Source: Chitinophaga pinensis
GTDB taxonomy: Bacteria > Bacteroidota > Bacteroidia > NS11-12g > UBA9320
Length of the DNA stretch: 32,945 bases
Direction: 5' to 3'
NCBI GenBank assembly: GCA_945907065.1
Contig: CAMDSC010000025.1
Coordinates: forward strand, 1 to 32,945
This document shows, piece after piece, positions 15,754 to 24,549 of the stretch. The translations under genes and the position numbers were made by a program. A model generated the notes under the pieces. The model saw only the letters and a list, made by a program, of their open reading frames with translations. It did not search any database and was not told the DNA's origin. The number at the start of each line of letters is the position of its first letter. Position 1 is the first letter of the stretch.

Positions 15754-18700
15754 ATGACGCACAATCTTATAAAAATGTTGCTCTCAGCAATATTATTTTT
15801 ATTGTCTTTTACCAATATTTTTGCTCAAACCCATCACTATAATATATCATGGGAAAAGGAATTATCAGCTTTTCCTGGCAATTTCAGTGGAGCTCAAGCT
15901 GAGTTTTATGCTAAAGATAAATATTATCCAATTTGGACCTATACTGAATTAACAGGCCAAAATATGTTGGATGTATTTATATCTAATGAAGTTTATGAAT
16001 CTATAACCGCCAGTCCAAAAGGTATAGAATTTTTAAAAAATGTTAAACATTTGGAAGTAGCAAATAGTGAAGAACGTGGGCAAAATAGACTGAAAGTGAA
16101 ATTAGTGCCTTTTAGGGTTACAAACCAAACGATTGAGCGACTTGTAAGTTTTGACATAACCATGAAGGTAAGTGGAATAATAGAAAACCGATTAAATAAA
16201 AAGGGAAATAAAACACAATCTGTATTGGCTGCTGGTGATTGGTATAAGCTACGAATTAGAGAAGATGGAGTTTATAAATTAGATAAATCCTTTTTTGTAA
16301 AAAACTCTATTAATACGGAAAATTTAAATCTCGCAACCTTTAAAATTTTTGGAAATGGCGGGCAAATGCTGCCCGAAGTAATTGCTGAGTCAAGGGTAGA
16401 TGACCTTGCGGAAAACGGTATTTATATAAATGATATCAATGGAAATAATAAATTGGATGACGGAGATTTTATTTCTTTTTATGGCAAAGGACCAGATAGT
16501 TGGGTTGAAAACGCAATCGATTATTCGCATGTTAAAAATGTTTATTCCGACTATGCTTTTTACTTTTTTACTTGGGGTGGTATGGGCGGTAAACGTATTT
16601 CTGAAAGTGGAGACGGTGGCTCGAGTAGTTTTACAAATGTTATTACTGAATCGGATTATTTATATGTTCACGAAGATGAAACTTTTAATTTAAGAAATAG
16701 TGGAAGGGAGTGGTTTGGAGAAGTTTTAACCATCGAAAAAAAATCATTTGATATTACTATTCCCGATTTGATAACTACTACAAAAAGTATTATAAAATCG
16801 GAGGTAGCTATTCGCACAGCCATCCCAACCTATGTTAATATTTATCTAAATAATGATAAGAATCCATTTATTACTCATTTTGGAAGCTCGGTAAATTTTG
16901 ATACAGATGATAATTTTGCTGATATTAGTGACAGTCAAAGGTCATTTGATGCTACTTCTAACTTTAATTTGACTTATGATTTTTATCGGCCTCAATTGGG
17001 TTCGGAAGCTTGGCTAAATTACTTTGAAATTCAATGCAAACGAAAGCTAAAACCAATTGACGGACAAATACATTTCTTTAATTTAGAATCAAAAATTGCA
17101 GGTAATGTAAAATTTCAAATAGAAGATTTTAGCAGCGATTATTTAATTTGGGATATTTCAAATCCTATTGATGTAAGTATTCAAAAAACATTTAATGATG
17201 CAGGAAAAGGGGCGTTTGTTATAAAGGCAAATAGTAAACTATCGCGTTATTTGCTTTATAAAAACGGCTCTGAAAAAACACCTGAAATGGTTGGTAAAAT
17301 TGAAAACCAAAATTTACATGCTTTAACATCTGTCGACTATATTATTATAACTCATCCTGATTATAAAACTCAAGCTGAAAAATTAGCTAAATTTCATGAG
17401 GAGAAAGAAGGGTATACTTTTTTAATTACTTACCCTGAAAAAATATTCAATGAATTTTCGAGCGGAGCATTAGATATTACAGCCATTCGCGATTTTGTAA
17501 AAATGATTTATGACCGAGGAGATATTTCTAAAAAGCCGAAAGCTTTATTATTATTTGGTGATGCAAGTTTTGATTTTAAAAACCATATTTATAATGGCAA
17601 TATGGTTCCAACCTTTGAAAGTTATGAATATAATAACTCAGTAAGCAGTTATTGCTCGGATGATTATTATGTTATATTAGGGGATATTGAAGGCTATTGG
17701 CCTAAAGATCCGGGGTCATTTAAATCAATGGAATCCATGGATATGGGGGTTGGTCGCTTGCCGGCCAAAACAACTTATGAAGCTGATGTCATGGTGGATA
17801 AATGCATTCATTATAAAACCAATTCAAATAAAGGTGAATGGCGAAGTTCACTTACTTTTTTGGGAGATGACGAAGATGGAGATGTACATTTCATTGATTC
17901 TGAAAAACTAACCGACCTTAGCGAAAAGGAGTTTCCACCAGCCAATATTAATAAAATATATTTAGATGCATACAAACAAGTATCCTTAGGAAATGGTAAT
18001 GCTTATCCCGAAGTAAATGAAGCCATAAATAATACAATTGCTAAAGGCACTTTGGTTTTTAATTACCTTGGCCATGGCGGTGGTAGCGGTATGGCGCATG
18101 AAAGGGTAGTAACCCGACCACAAATACTTAGTTGGAAAAATTATGATAAACTTACTTTTTTTGTAACAGGAACCTGTGATTTGGCCCAATATGATAATCC
18201 TAAAGAAGAATCACCAGGTGAATTGATGATGATAAATAATGAAGGAGGAGCGATAGGTATGATGACCACCACCCGCAAAGTTTATATTGGTCTAAATACT
18301 GCATTTTCAGAAACACTTTTTAAAAGTAATTTGTTCAAGCGCGACGGAAATCATTTTACGACGTTTGGACAGGCTTATGTAAATGTTAAAAACGTAATGG
18401 TAGGTTCGCCCAATGTTAGAAACTATGTAATGTTTGGTGACCCTTTACTTGATCTTAATTTGCCGACTCAAAAAACCTTGGTAACATCTATTAACGGTAA
18501 TACAGTAACTTCAATTTCAAAAGACACCCTGAAGGCATTATCAAAAGTAGAAATACAAGGAAAGGTAACAGACCTTTCAGGAAGTTTACTATCTGATTTT
18601 AATGGCGATGTTTCGGTAACACTCTTTGATAAAAAACAAACTTTTAAAACACTGGCCAATGACCCAGAAAGTTCTGTTGCTCCTTTTGAAGTAAGAAATA

Positions 18701-19557
18701 ATGTGCTTTACAGAGGCAAAGCATCGGTAGTTGCCGGAAATTTTAAAGTATCTTTTATCTTACCTAAAGATATTGATTACTCAATAGGAAAAGGAAGGAT
18801 ATTTACTTACGCCTATAATGATAAAACGGATGCGGTAGGTGTTTATGACAGTGCATTTGTTGGAGGAACCTCCTCTAATTTAGCTTCTGATAATCAAGGC
18901 CCAGCTTTAGAAGTTTTTTTGGAGGATGAAAAATTTGTAAACGGTGGAATAGTTTCCAAAGACCCTTTATTATTAATTAACCTTTGGGACGAAAACGGAA
19001 TCAATACCGCCGGGAATGGTGTAGGAAGAGAAATTTTAGGAATATTAGATAAAGGAAAAGAAACCTCTAAAAATTATATACTTAATGATTTTTATTCAAC
19101 AACACTTGATAGTTTTCAAGGGGGAGAAGTAAGATTTAGGTTGGCTGATATTGCTCCAGGAACTCATACTTTAACTGTAAGGGCTTGGGATGTATATAAT
19201 AACAGTGCCGAAAATCAGGTAGAATTTGTAGTGGCCTCCAATGAGAATATGGCCATCCGAAATTTGTTGAATTATCCAAATCCATTTACAACTAAAACTA
19301 ATATTCATTTTGATCATAACAAAGCCGGACAGGAATTGAATGTGGCTATAAATATTTTTTCAATAAGCGGCAGTATTGTAAAAACTTTGTTTGCAAAAAT
19401 TCCAAATGCATCCTCACATATTGATCAAATAGAATGGGATGGAAAAGATGAATATGGCCAAACCCTAGCCAGAGGTGTATATATGTATAAAATTAAGGTT
19501 AAATCAGAAGACGGAAAAACCGAAGAAGAATTTCAAAAAATGGTATTGTTAAAGTAG
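15754..19557 (+). CDS. porU: T9SS C-terminal signal peptidase / sortase PorU
   Basis: Gingipain-like (C25 family) cysteine transpeptidase of 1267 residues at the outer membrane. It removes the C-terminal sorting domain from T9SS cargo and joins cargo to anionic lipopolysaccharide. A signal peptide ends near FAQ (residue 25). The catalytic pair is visible: His774 in NYLGHGGGSG and Cys808 in VTGTCDLAQYDNP. A long N-terminal beta region precedes the C25 domain (about 530-900), Ig-like segments follow, and the C-terminus (about 1170-1267, YPNPFTTKT...YKIKVKS...MVLLK) is the FlgD-like tail that PorU itself carries. porV follows after 85 bases, an order conserved in the phylum. The length agrees with known PorU proteins. 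Confidence 0.96.
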   Translation: MTHNLIKMLLSAILFLLSFTNIFAQTHHYNISWEKELSAFPGNFSGAQAEFYAKDKYYPIWTYTELTGQNMLDVFISNEVYESITASPKGIEFLKNVKHLEVANSEERGQNRLKVKLVPFRVTNQTIERLVSFDITMKVSGIIENRLNKKGNKTQSVLAAGDWYKLRIREDGVYKLDKSFFVKNSINTENLNLATFKIFGNGGQMLPEVIAESRVDDLAENGIYINDINGNNKLDDGDFISFYGKGPDSWVENAIDYSHVKNVYSDYAFYFFTWGGMGGKRISESGDGGSSSFTNVITESDYLYVHEDETFNLRNSGREWFGEVLTIEKKSFDITIPDLITTTKSIIKSEVAIRTAIPTYVNIYLNNDKNPFITHFGSSVNFDTDDNFADISDSQRSFDATSNFNLTYDFYRPQLGSEAWLNYFEIQCKRKLKPIDGQIHFFNLESKIAGNVKFQIEDFSSDYLIWDISNPIDVSIQKTFNDAGKGAFVIKANSKLSRYLLYKNGSEKTPEMVGKIENQNLHALTSVDYIIITHPDYKTQAEKLAKFHEEKEGYTFLITYPEKIFNEFSSGALDITAIRDFVKMIYDRGDISKKPKALLLFGDASFDFKNHIYNGNMVPTFESYEYNNSVSSYCSDDYYVILGDIEGYWPKDPGSFKSMESMDMGVGRLPAKTTYEADVMVDKCIHYKTNSNKGEWRSSLTFLGDDEDGDVHFIDSEKLTDLSEKEFPPANINKIYLDAYKQVSLGNGNAYPEVNEAINNTIAKGTLVFNYLGHGGGSGMAHERVVTRPQILSWKNYDKLTFFVTGTCDLAQYDNPKEESPGELMMINNEGGAIGMMTTTRKVYIGLNTAFSETLFKSNLFKRDGNHFTTFGQAYVNVKNVMVGSPNVRNYVMFGDPLLDLNLPTQKTLVTSINGNTVTSISKDTLKALSKVEIQGKVTDLSGSLLSDFNGDVSVTLFDKKQTFKTLANDPESSVAPFEVRNNVLYRGKASVVAGNFKVSFILPKDIDYSIGKGRIFTYAYNDKTDAVGVYDSAFVGGTSSNLASDNQGPALEVFLEDEKFVNGGIVSKDPLLLINLWDENGINTAGNGVGREILGILDKGKETSKNYILNDFYSTTLDSFQGGEVRFRLADIAPGTHTLTVRAWDVYNNSAENQVEFVVASNENMAIRNLLNYPNPFTTKTNIHFDHNKAGQELNVAINIFSISGSIVKTLFAKIPNASSHIDQIEWDGKDEYGQTLARGVYMYKIKVKSEDGKTEEEFQKMVLLK

Positions 19558-19578
19558 TTAAATATCGAAAATTAATTA

Positions 19579-19586
19579 TAATTTTG
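19579..19586 (+). promoter_or_regulatory. Candidate -7 element of porV
   Basis: TAATTTTG lies 56 bases before the porV start and 21 bases after the porU stop. It suggests that porV has its own promoter besides read-through from porU. No -33 TTG is seen at a normal distance. Confidence 0.35.
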
Positions 19587-19642
19587 TCGGGATTAACTTA
19601 AATAGTTACGAATGGTAATACGGTTACTTAAATTTTACAATC

Positions 19643-20881
19643 ATGCTTAAAAACAATTTATTAATTATCGGTTTACTAGCTTTAGCGGGTACTTCGTTTG
19701 GTCAATCAAAGGTTAAGGTTACATCAAAAGATCAGTTAGTTGGCCAACGGAATGTTATCACTACTGCTGTTCCATTTTTAACAATAACTCCTGATTCACG
19801 CAGTGCGGGAATGGGAGATGCAGGAGTAGCGCGAGATGGAGATGCAAATTCAATTCATTGGAACATTGCTACAATGGCCTTTATTCAAAAAAAAGCAGGT
19901 ATGTCGCTTAATGCGGCTCCTTGGCTTCGCCAGTTAGTTCCTGATGTTTGGTTTTATGATATGGCGGGTTATACCAAAGTAGGAAGTAGAAACCAAAGTG
20001 TTGTTACTGCTTCAATTCGTTATTTTTCTTTAGGTGAAATACAATTTACCGATGATTTTGGAAATTCAAATGGTAATGCCACGCCTTATGAAATGGCTAT
20101 AGACGTTGGGTATGCAACTCAATTATCAGAACATTTTTCATTAGGAGGTGCCATGCGTTTTGTTAATTCATGCCTTACTTGTGGCGCTACTGGAACTGTA
20201 GGTTCTCAGTTTAAGCCTGGTCGTGCTGCTGCCGGTGATATTGGAGTTTATTATAAAAAATCAATAAAAATGGGGGGTAAAGATGTGAAATGGGCAACCG
20301 GAGCTACTATTACAAATATTGGCAACAAGGTTACCTATTCTACTTCTGCTGAGAAAGATTTTCTTCCTGCTAATCTTCGTTTAGGTACAAGTTTTGGGTT
20401 TAAAATAGATGATCATAATGAACTTAATTTTAATTTAGATTTTAATAAGCTTTTAGTGCCTACTTATCCTGTTTACTTCACGAATGCTAATGGAGGCGAT
20501 AGTATTAATGCCGATGGTAAAAAAGTAGTGGAGTTTGGCAAAGACAGTAAGGATGTCCCTGTTATTTCAGGAATTTTTCAGTCATTTGGTGATGCGCCAG
20601 GAGGATTTAAAGAAGAATTAAAAGAATATAATATAGCCACAGGAATTGAATATTGGTACGACAAACAATTTGCAGTTCGTGCAGGTTATTTTAATGAAGC
20701 TGATACAAAAGGAGGAAGAAAATATGCAACCTTTGGTATTGGTTTAAGATACAATGTATTTGGTATAGATGCAGCCTATTTACAACCATTTACACAGCGT
20801 CACCCTTTACAAAACACCATTCGATTCTCTTTATTGTTTGATATTGATGCTTTCAAAAAGCAGCAAGATGATAAAAAATAA
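19643..20881 (+). CDS. porV: T9SS outer-membrane shuttle protein PorV
   Basis: A 412-residue FadL-like outer-membrane barrel (also called LptO or LapA). It collects cargo from the SprA/Sov translocon by its sorting domain and delivers it to PorU in the attachment complex. The signal peptide ends at SFGQ (residue 21). The N-terminal segment VPFLTITPDSRSAGMGDAGV and the following DANSIHWNIA are characteristic of PorV and distinguish it from PorQ. A Cys pair (CLTCG) is present in an extracellular loop region. The C-terminus ends in a barrel strand (IRFSLLFDIDAF) plus a charged tail. It directly follows porU and stops before a strong terminator shared with lon. Confidence 0.95.
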   Translation: MLKNNLLIIGLLALAGTSFGQSKVKVTSKDQLVGQRNVITTAVPFLTITPDSRSAGMGDAGVARDGDANSIHWNIATMAFIQKKAGMSLNAAPWLRQLVPDVWFYDMAGYTKVGSRNQSVVTASIRYFSLGEIQFTDDFGNSNGNATPYEMAIDVGYATQLSEHFSLGGAMRFVNSCLTCGATGTVGSQFKPGRAAAGDIGVYYKKSIKMGGKDVKWATGATITNIGNKVTYSTSAEKDFLPANLRLGTSFGFKIDDHNELNFNLDFNKLLVPTYPVYFTNANGGDSINADGKKVVEFGKDSKDVPVISGIFQSFGDAPGGFKEELKEYNIATGIEYWYDKQFAVRAGYFNEADTKGGRKYATFGIGLRYNVFGIDAAYLQPFTQRHPLQNTIRFSLLFDIDAFKKQQDDKK

Positions 20882-20900
20882 ATAACCTTTATTTAAATAA

Positions 20901-20934
20901 AAAAAATGGCCACTAATCATAGTGGCCATTTTTT
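20901..20934. terminator. Bidirectional terminator between porV and lon
   Basis: A perfect 14-base stem (AAAAAATGGCCACT with its complement) and a 6-base loop. A-runs on one side and T-runs on the other let it serve both convergent transcripts. Confidence 0.92.
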
Positions 20935-20954
20935 TTATATTTAAATTGTTTATC

Positions 20955-23432
20955 CTAACTTTTGATTTTTGCTGTTTTACCGGTTATTTCAAAAGTTACG
21001 GGCTTAGATACTTTTTCTTTTAATAAAGCTAAATCCAACACTTGAAGCATATTTACAGCATAATGAAATTTAAGGTCTTTGGTGTAATCGTTTCCAATAT
21101 CTTCCACATCTTTGCTGTTATTTTCGCACATTATTACTTCATTAATACCCGCTCGTTTAGCTGCAAGTATTTTTTCTTTAATTCCGCCTACCGGCAATAT
21201 TTTACCACGTAAAGTTATTTCACCGGTCATAGCCAAGTTAGGTTTTATTTTGCGCTGGGTAAACCATGACGCCAAAGCTGTAAGAATAGTAATACCAGCC
21301 GATGGACCATCTTTTGGAATGGCTCCTGCTGGAAAATGGATATGCACATCGTATTGGTCAAAAACCTTTGGATCAATATCAAGGTAGTCGGCATTGGCTT
21401 TTAAAAATGTGAGGGCTGTAATGGCCGATTCTTTCATTACATCACCCAATTGGCCGGTAAGAGTAAGTTTGCCATTACCTTTAGTAGTCTTACATTCAAC
21501 AAATAATATTTCACCACCCACGGATGTCCATGCCAAGCCGGTAACAACTCCTGCGAAGCTATTATCTTGATACATTTCTTTATCTATACGTTGGCGACCT
21601 AATACTTTTTTAACATAATCCACATCAATTTTAGCTTCAAATTTTTCTTCACCCACTATTTGTTTGGCACGGTATCTGGCCAATGAAGCAATTCTTTTTT
21701 CCAAAGCCCTCACCCCAGATTCGCGAGTGTAATTTTCTACAATTTGTTCAAGTACACTATCTGTAAATTTTAAATCTGATGATTTTAAACCATGCTCACC
21801 CAATTGTTTTTTAACTAAATGGTTCTTTGCTATCTGAACTTTTTCTTCTACTGTATATCCGTTAATTTCAATAATTTCCATTCGGTCTAATAGGGCTGGC
21901 TGAATCGTATCTAAAGAATTGGCGGTAGCAATAAACATTACTTTTGATAAGTCAAATTCATGCTCTACATAATTATCATAAAAGGCAGTATTTTGTTCAG
22001 GGTCTAAAATTTCCAATAGCGCCGAAGATGGGTCTCCTCTAAAGTCACGCCCTATTTTATCAACCTCATCCAATACAAAAACAGGATTTGCGGTACCTGC
22101 TTTTTTCAATGCTTGTATTATTCGTCCCGGCATAGCACCTATGTATGTTTTTCTATGGCCGCGAAGTTCCGCTTCATCATGCATTCCGCCGAGGGACATT
22201 CTGGCATATTTTCTGCCAATGGATTGAGCTATGCTTTTGCCTAATGATGTTTTACCAACTCCGGGAGGGCCGTATAAACAAAGTATTGGACTTTTAAAAT
22301 CTCCTTTTAGTTTTAAAACGGCAAGATATTCTAATATTCTATCCTTAACTTTTTCTAATCCAAAATGATCATTGTCAAGTACTTTTCTGGCTTTTTTAAG
22401 GTCGATAAAATCTTTGCTATATTCATTCCAAGGAAGTTCAAGTAATAGTTCACAGTAGTTAAAGGTTATTGAAAAATCAGGTGCTGCCGGATTAGTTCTC
22501 ATTAATTTATCCAATTCCTTATTAAAAACTTTTGCAAGTTTCTCGTCCCATTTTTTAGCTGCCGCTCTAACTCTTAAAGCTTCAATATCCTTGTCAGGCG
22601 AGTCTTGCCCCAATTCTTCCTGAATGGCACGCATTTGTTGATGAAGAAAATATTCACGTTGCTGCTTATCAATATCCACCTTTGCTTTGCTTTGAATTTG
22701 GTTTTTAAGTTCCAAATGTTGCAGTTCATTATTAAGGTAGGTAAGCATTAAAGCTGATTTATCACTAAACGAAGTGGTGTTTAAAATCGTTTGTTTTTCA
22801 TTAACCGAAATATTAAGGTTTGATGAAATAAAATTTATTAAAAAATTAGGGCTTTCAATATTTTTTAAAGCAAAATTGGCTTCACTAGGAATATTAGGAG
22901 ATAACTCAATTATTTTACCTGACATCTCACGAATGGATGCTAAAATAGCTTTACTTTCTTTGTTTTTTTTAGGCTTTTCATCAATCACAGGATGAGCCAT
23001 ACAAATAAGGTAAGGGTTATTTTTAATAGTTTCTTTAATCTCTATTTTTCTTCGCCCTTGCAATATAGCAGTAGTATTTCCATCAGGCATTCTAAGCATT
23101 CGTATTATAATGGCTTCGGTTCCTATTGGGTATAAATCATCAAAAGTCGGATCATCATTGTTTGGGTCTTTTTGAGAAATAACGCCAATTATTTTATCTT
23201 TTTTATAGGCATCCTTAATCAGTTTTACTGATTTATCTCTCCCTACTGTTATTGGAATTACAACGCCTGGAAAAAGCACTGTATTTCTTAATGGTAAAAT
23301 GGGTAACTCTTTTGGTTTATGATTTTTTTCAGATTCATCATCTCCTTCCGGCGACATTAATGCTATAAAATCTGCATTGTCATTTTCAGGATCCGTTTCG
23401 TTAAAGTTAAAAATATCATTTTTCATGGTCAA
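20955..23432 (-). CDS. lon: ATP-dependent protease Lon
   Basis: Cytosolic AAA+ serine protease that degrades misfolded and regulatory proteins. The N-terminal substrate-binding domain starts near residue 43 (LPILPLRNTVLFPGVVIPI). The ATPase has Walker A GPPGVGKTS and the LGGMHDEAELRGHRKTY segment. The protease domain has the Ser-Lys dyad, Ser711 in DGPSAG and Lys754 in GGIKEKILAA, spaced 43 residues as in E. coli Lon. The 825-residue length is normal for Bacteroidota. The first 40 residues are acidic and probably disordered. ATG codons at residues 1 and 3 are equally possible starts. Transcription is monocistronic: a terminator lies 21 bases past the stop and a divergent lipoprotein gene lies upstream. 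I see no clear heat-shock element. Confidence 0.97.
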   Translation of the reverse strand: MTMKNDIFNFNETDPENDNADFIALMSPEGDDESEKNHKPKELPILPLRNTVLFPGVVIPITVGRDKSVKLIKDAYKKDKIIGVISQKDPNNDDPTFDDLYPIGTEAIIIRMLRMPDGNTTAILQGRRKIEIKETIKNNPYLICMAHPVIDEKPKKNKESKAILASIREMSGKIIELSPNIPSEANFALKNIESPNFLINFISSNLNISVNEKQTILNTTSFSDKSALMLTYLNNELQHLELKNQIQSKAKVDIDKQQREYFLHQQMRAIQEELGQDSPDKDIEALRVRAAAKKWDEKLAKVFNKELDKLMRTNPAAPDFSITFNYCELLLELPWNEYSKDFIDLKKARKVLDNDHFGLEKVKDRILEYLAVLKLKGDFKSPILCLYGPPGVGKTSLGKSIAQSIGRKYARMSLGGMHDEAELRGHRKTYIGAMPGRIIQALKKAGTANPVFVLDEVDKIGRDFRGDPSSALLEILDPEQNTAFYDNYVEHEFDLSKVMFIATANSLDTIQPALLDRMEIIEINGYTVEEKVQIAKNHLVKKQLGEHGLKSSDLKFTDSVLEQIVENYTRESGVRALEKRIASLARYRAKQIVGEEKFEAKIDVDYVKKVLGRQRIDKEMYQDNSFAGVVTGLAWTSVGGEILFVECKTTKGNGKLTLTGQLGDVMKESAITALTFLKANADYLDIDPKVFDQYDVHIHFPAGAIPKDGPSAGITILTALASWFTQRKIKPNLAMTGEITLRGKILPVGGIKEKILAAKRAGINEVIMCENNSKDVEDIGNDYTKDLKFHYAVNMLQVLDLALLKEKVSKPVTFEITGKTAKIKS

Positions 23433-23531
23433 GATGTCAGTTTATATGTTTTAATAGATTGGCTATTCAATAGGCAATTGATATGCCATAAATATATAAT
23501 TGTAGTTCATTATTAAGTTTTTGTATAAACC

Positions 23532-23562
23532 TTGTTTATCAAAAAAAATGGTTATTAATTTG
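23532..23562 (+). promoter_or_regulatory. Candidate promoter of the 23.6-kb lipoprotein gene
   Basis: TTG at 23532-23534 and TTAATTTG at 23555-23562 (one mismatch to TAnnTTTG) are 20 bases apart, a plausible -33/-7 spacing. The start of transcription would fall around 23569, which fits an ATG at 23586 better than the one at 23571. Confidence 0.4.
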
Positions 23563-23570
23563 CAGAAATT

Positions 23571-24461
23571 ATGATAAAAAAAATTATGAAAGTTAAACAA
23601 ATTCTTGGATTCTCAATTTTGGCTATTTCTTCAGCCTTTTTGCTAAACTCGTGTGGTGATGGAACCCCAAATCCTGCGCCAGGTATTGATTTTATAGCGG
23701 AGGGTGGCTCAATAACAGGAGATGTAACAATGGATGGTGATAAAGCCTTTTCAATTGTTTTTAATGTAACAGATGATTCTAAAGTGAAAACTGTAGAAGT
23801 AAAATCAGTTGTTAATGGAAGAATATCTCCTCAATTAGATACCACAATAAATAAAGCCAGTGCTAAAATAAAGTTAAGTAGAAAATCTTATGCAGCTATC
23901 GCTACAGAAGTTTGGACTATAACTGTTACTGATGATAAAGGTTCTTCAACTAGTAAGTCTATAACAGTAACTACTACATCTGCTGCAACAGGCGATCCTA
24001 TTTCTTCTTTTGATAAAGATAATGCTGGCGATCCATTTAAAGTTTGGAATTTTTTAGGCCCAAAACCTGGTTCTTTTAATATTTTGGATGGTATAACTCT
24101 AGCTTCTGGTGACCCAGCCACTGAAAAAGATATACAAGATTCAGTTGTTCTTGCAGAAGTATCTCAATGGCCAGCACGATGGACTTCAAAAAATGGTACA
24201 ACTTTCAAAAAAGTTACAGGTTATACTTATGATGCAGTTTTAAATACTGGTCAATTAGAGGCTGTTTGGAATGCATCAGGAAGTTCAATGAAATCGATGG
24301 TTGTAAACACTGGAGATTTGTATATTGCTAATATTTTAGCTAAAACTTCTGCACCAGCTAGATTGGCAGGAAAAGTATTAGTATATATAATTGATGTAAA
24401 AAAGACTACTGGAGATAACTTAGATTACGTTCAGTTTAAATTTAAAAAGAAAACACTTTAA
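23571..24461 (+). CDS. Lipoprotein of unknown function with Ig-like region
   Basis: A 296-residue (291 from the second ATG) exported protein. A lipobox LNSC places the lipidated Cys at residue 28, followed by GDGTPNPAPG, a flexible stretch typical of exported Bacteroidota lipoproteins. Residues about 45-135 are Thr/Ser/Val-rich beta sequence (VFNVTDDSKVKTVEVKS ... VWTITVTDDKGSSTSKSI) resembling an Ig-like fold. The rest is mostly beta with no catalytic motif I recognise. The better start may be the ATG at 23586 (MKVKQILGF), which gives a standard signal peptide and a leader of about 15 bases from the proposed promoter. It diverges from lon and ends before a strong terminator. Confidence 0.8.
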   Translation: MIKKIMKVKQILGFSILAISSAFLLNSCGDGTPNPAPGIDFIAEGGSITGDVTMDGDKAFSIVFNVTDDSKVKTVEVKSVVNGRISPQLDTTINKASAKIKLSRKSYAAIATEVWTITVTDDKGSSTSKSITVTTTSAATGDPISSFDKDNAGDPFKVWNFLGPKPGSFNILDGITLASGDPATEKDIQDSVVLAEVSQWPARWTSKNGTTFKKVTGYTYDAVLNTGQLEAVWNASGSSMKSMVVNTGDLYIANILAKTSAPARLAGKVLVYIIDVKKTTGDNLDYVQFKFKKKTL

Positions 24462-24484
24462 TAAATAATAAAAATATTTCAATA

Positions 24485-24513
24485 AAAGAGCCTCGCTTCG
24501 GCGGGGCTTTTTT
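24485..24513 (+). terminator. Terminator after the lipoprotein gene
   Basis: Hairpin with stem AGCCTCGC/GCGGGGCT (one G-T wobble), extended by A-T pairs and capped by the very stable C-TTCG-G tetraloop, then a T-run. It starts 24 bases after the stop and its T-run abuts the pfkA -7 element. Confidence 0.93.
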
Positions 24514-24520
24514 ATTTTTG
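24513..24520 (+). promoter_or_regulatory. Candidate -7 element of pfkA
   Basis: TATTTTTG matches TAnnTTTG and lies 29 bases before the pfkA ATG, giving a leader of about 20 bases. Its upstream half would fall inside the preceding terminator hairpin, and no TTG is found there. Confidence 0.4.
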
Positions 24521-24549
24521 TACTCTCTACTTATTTTTAATAATTTGAT

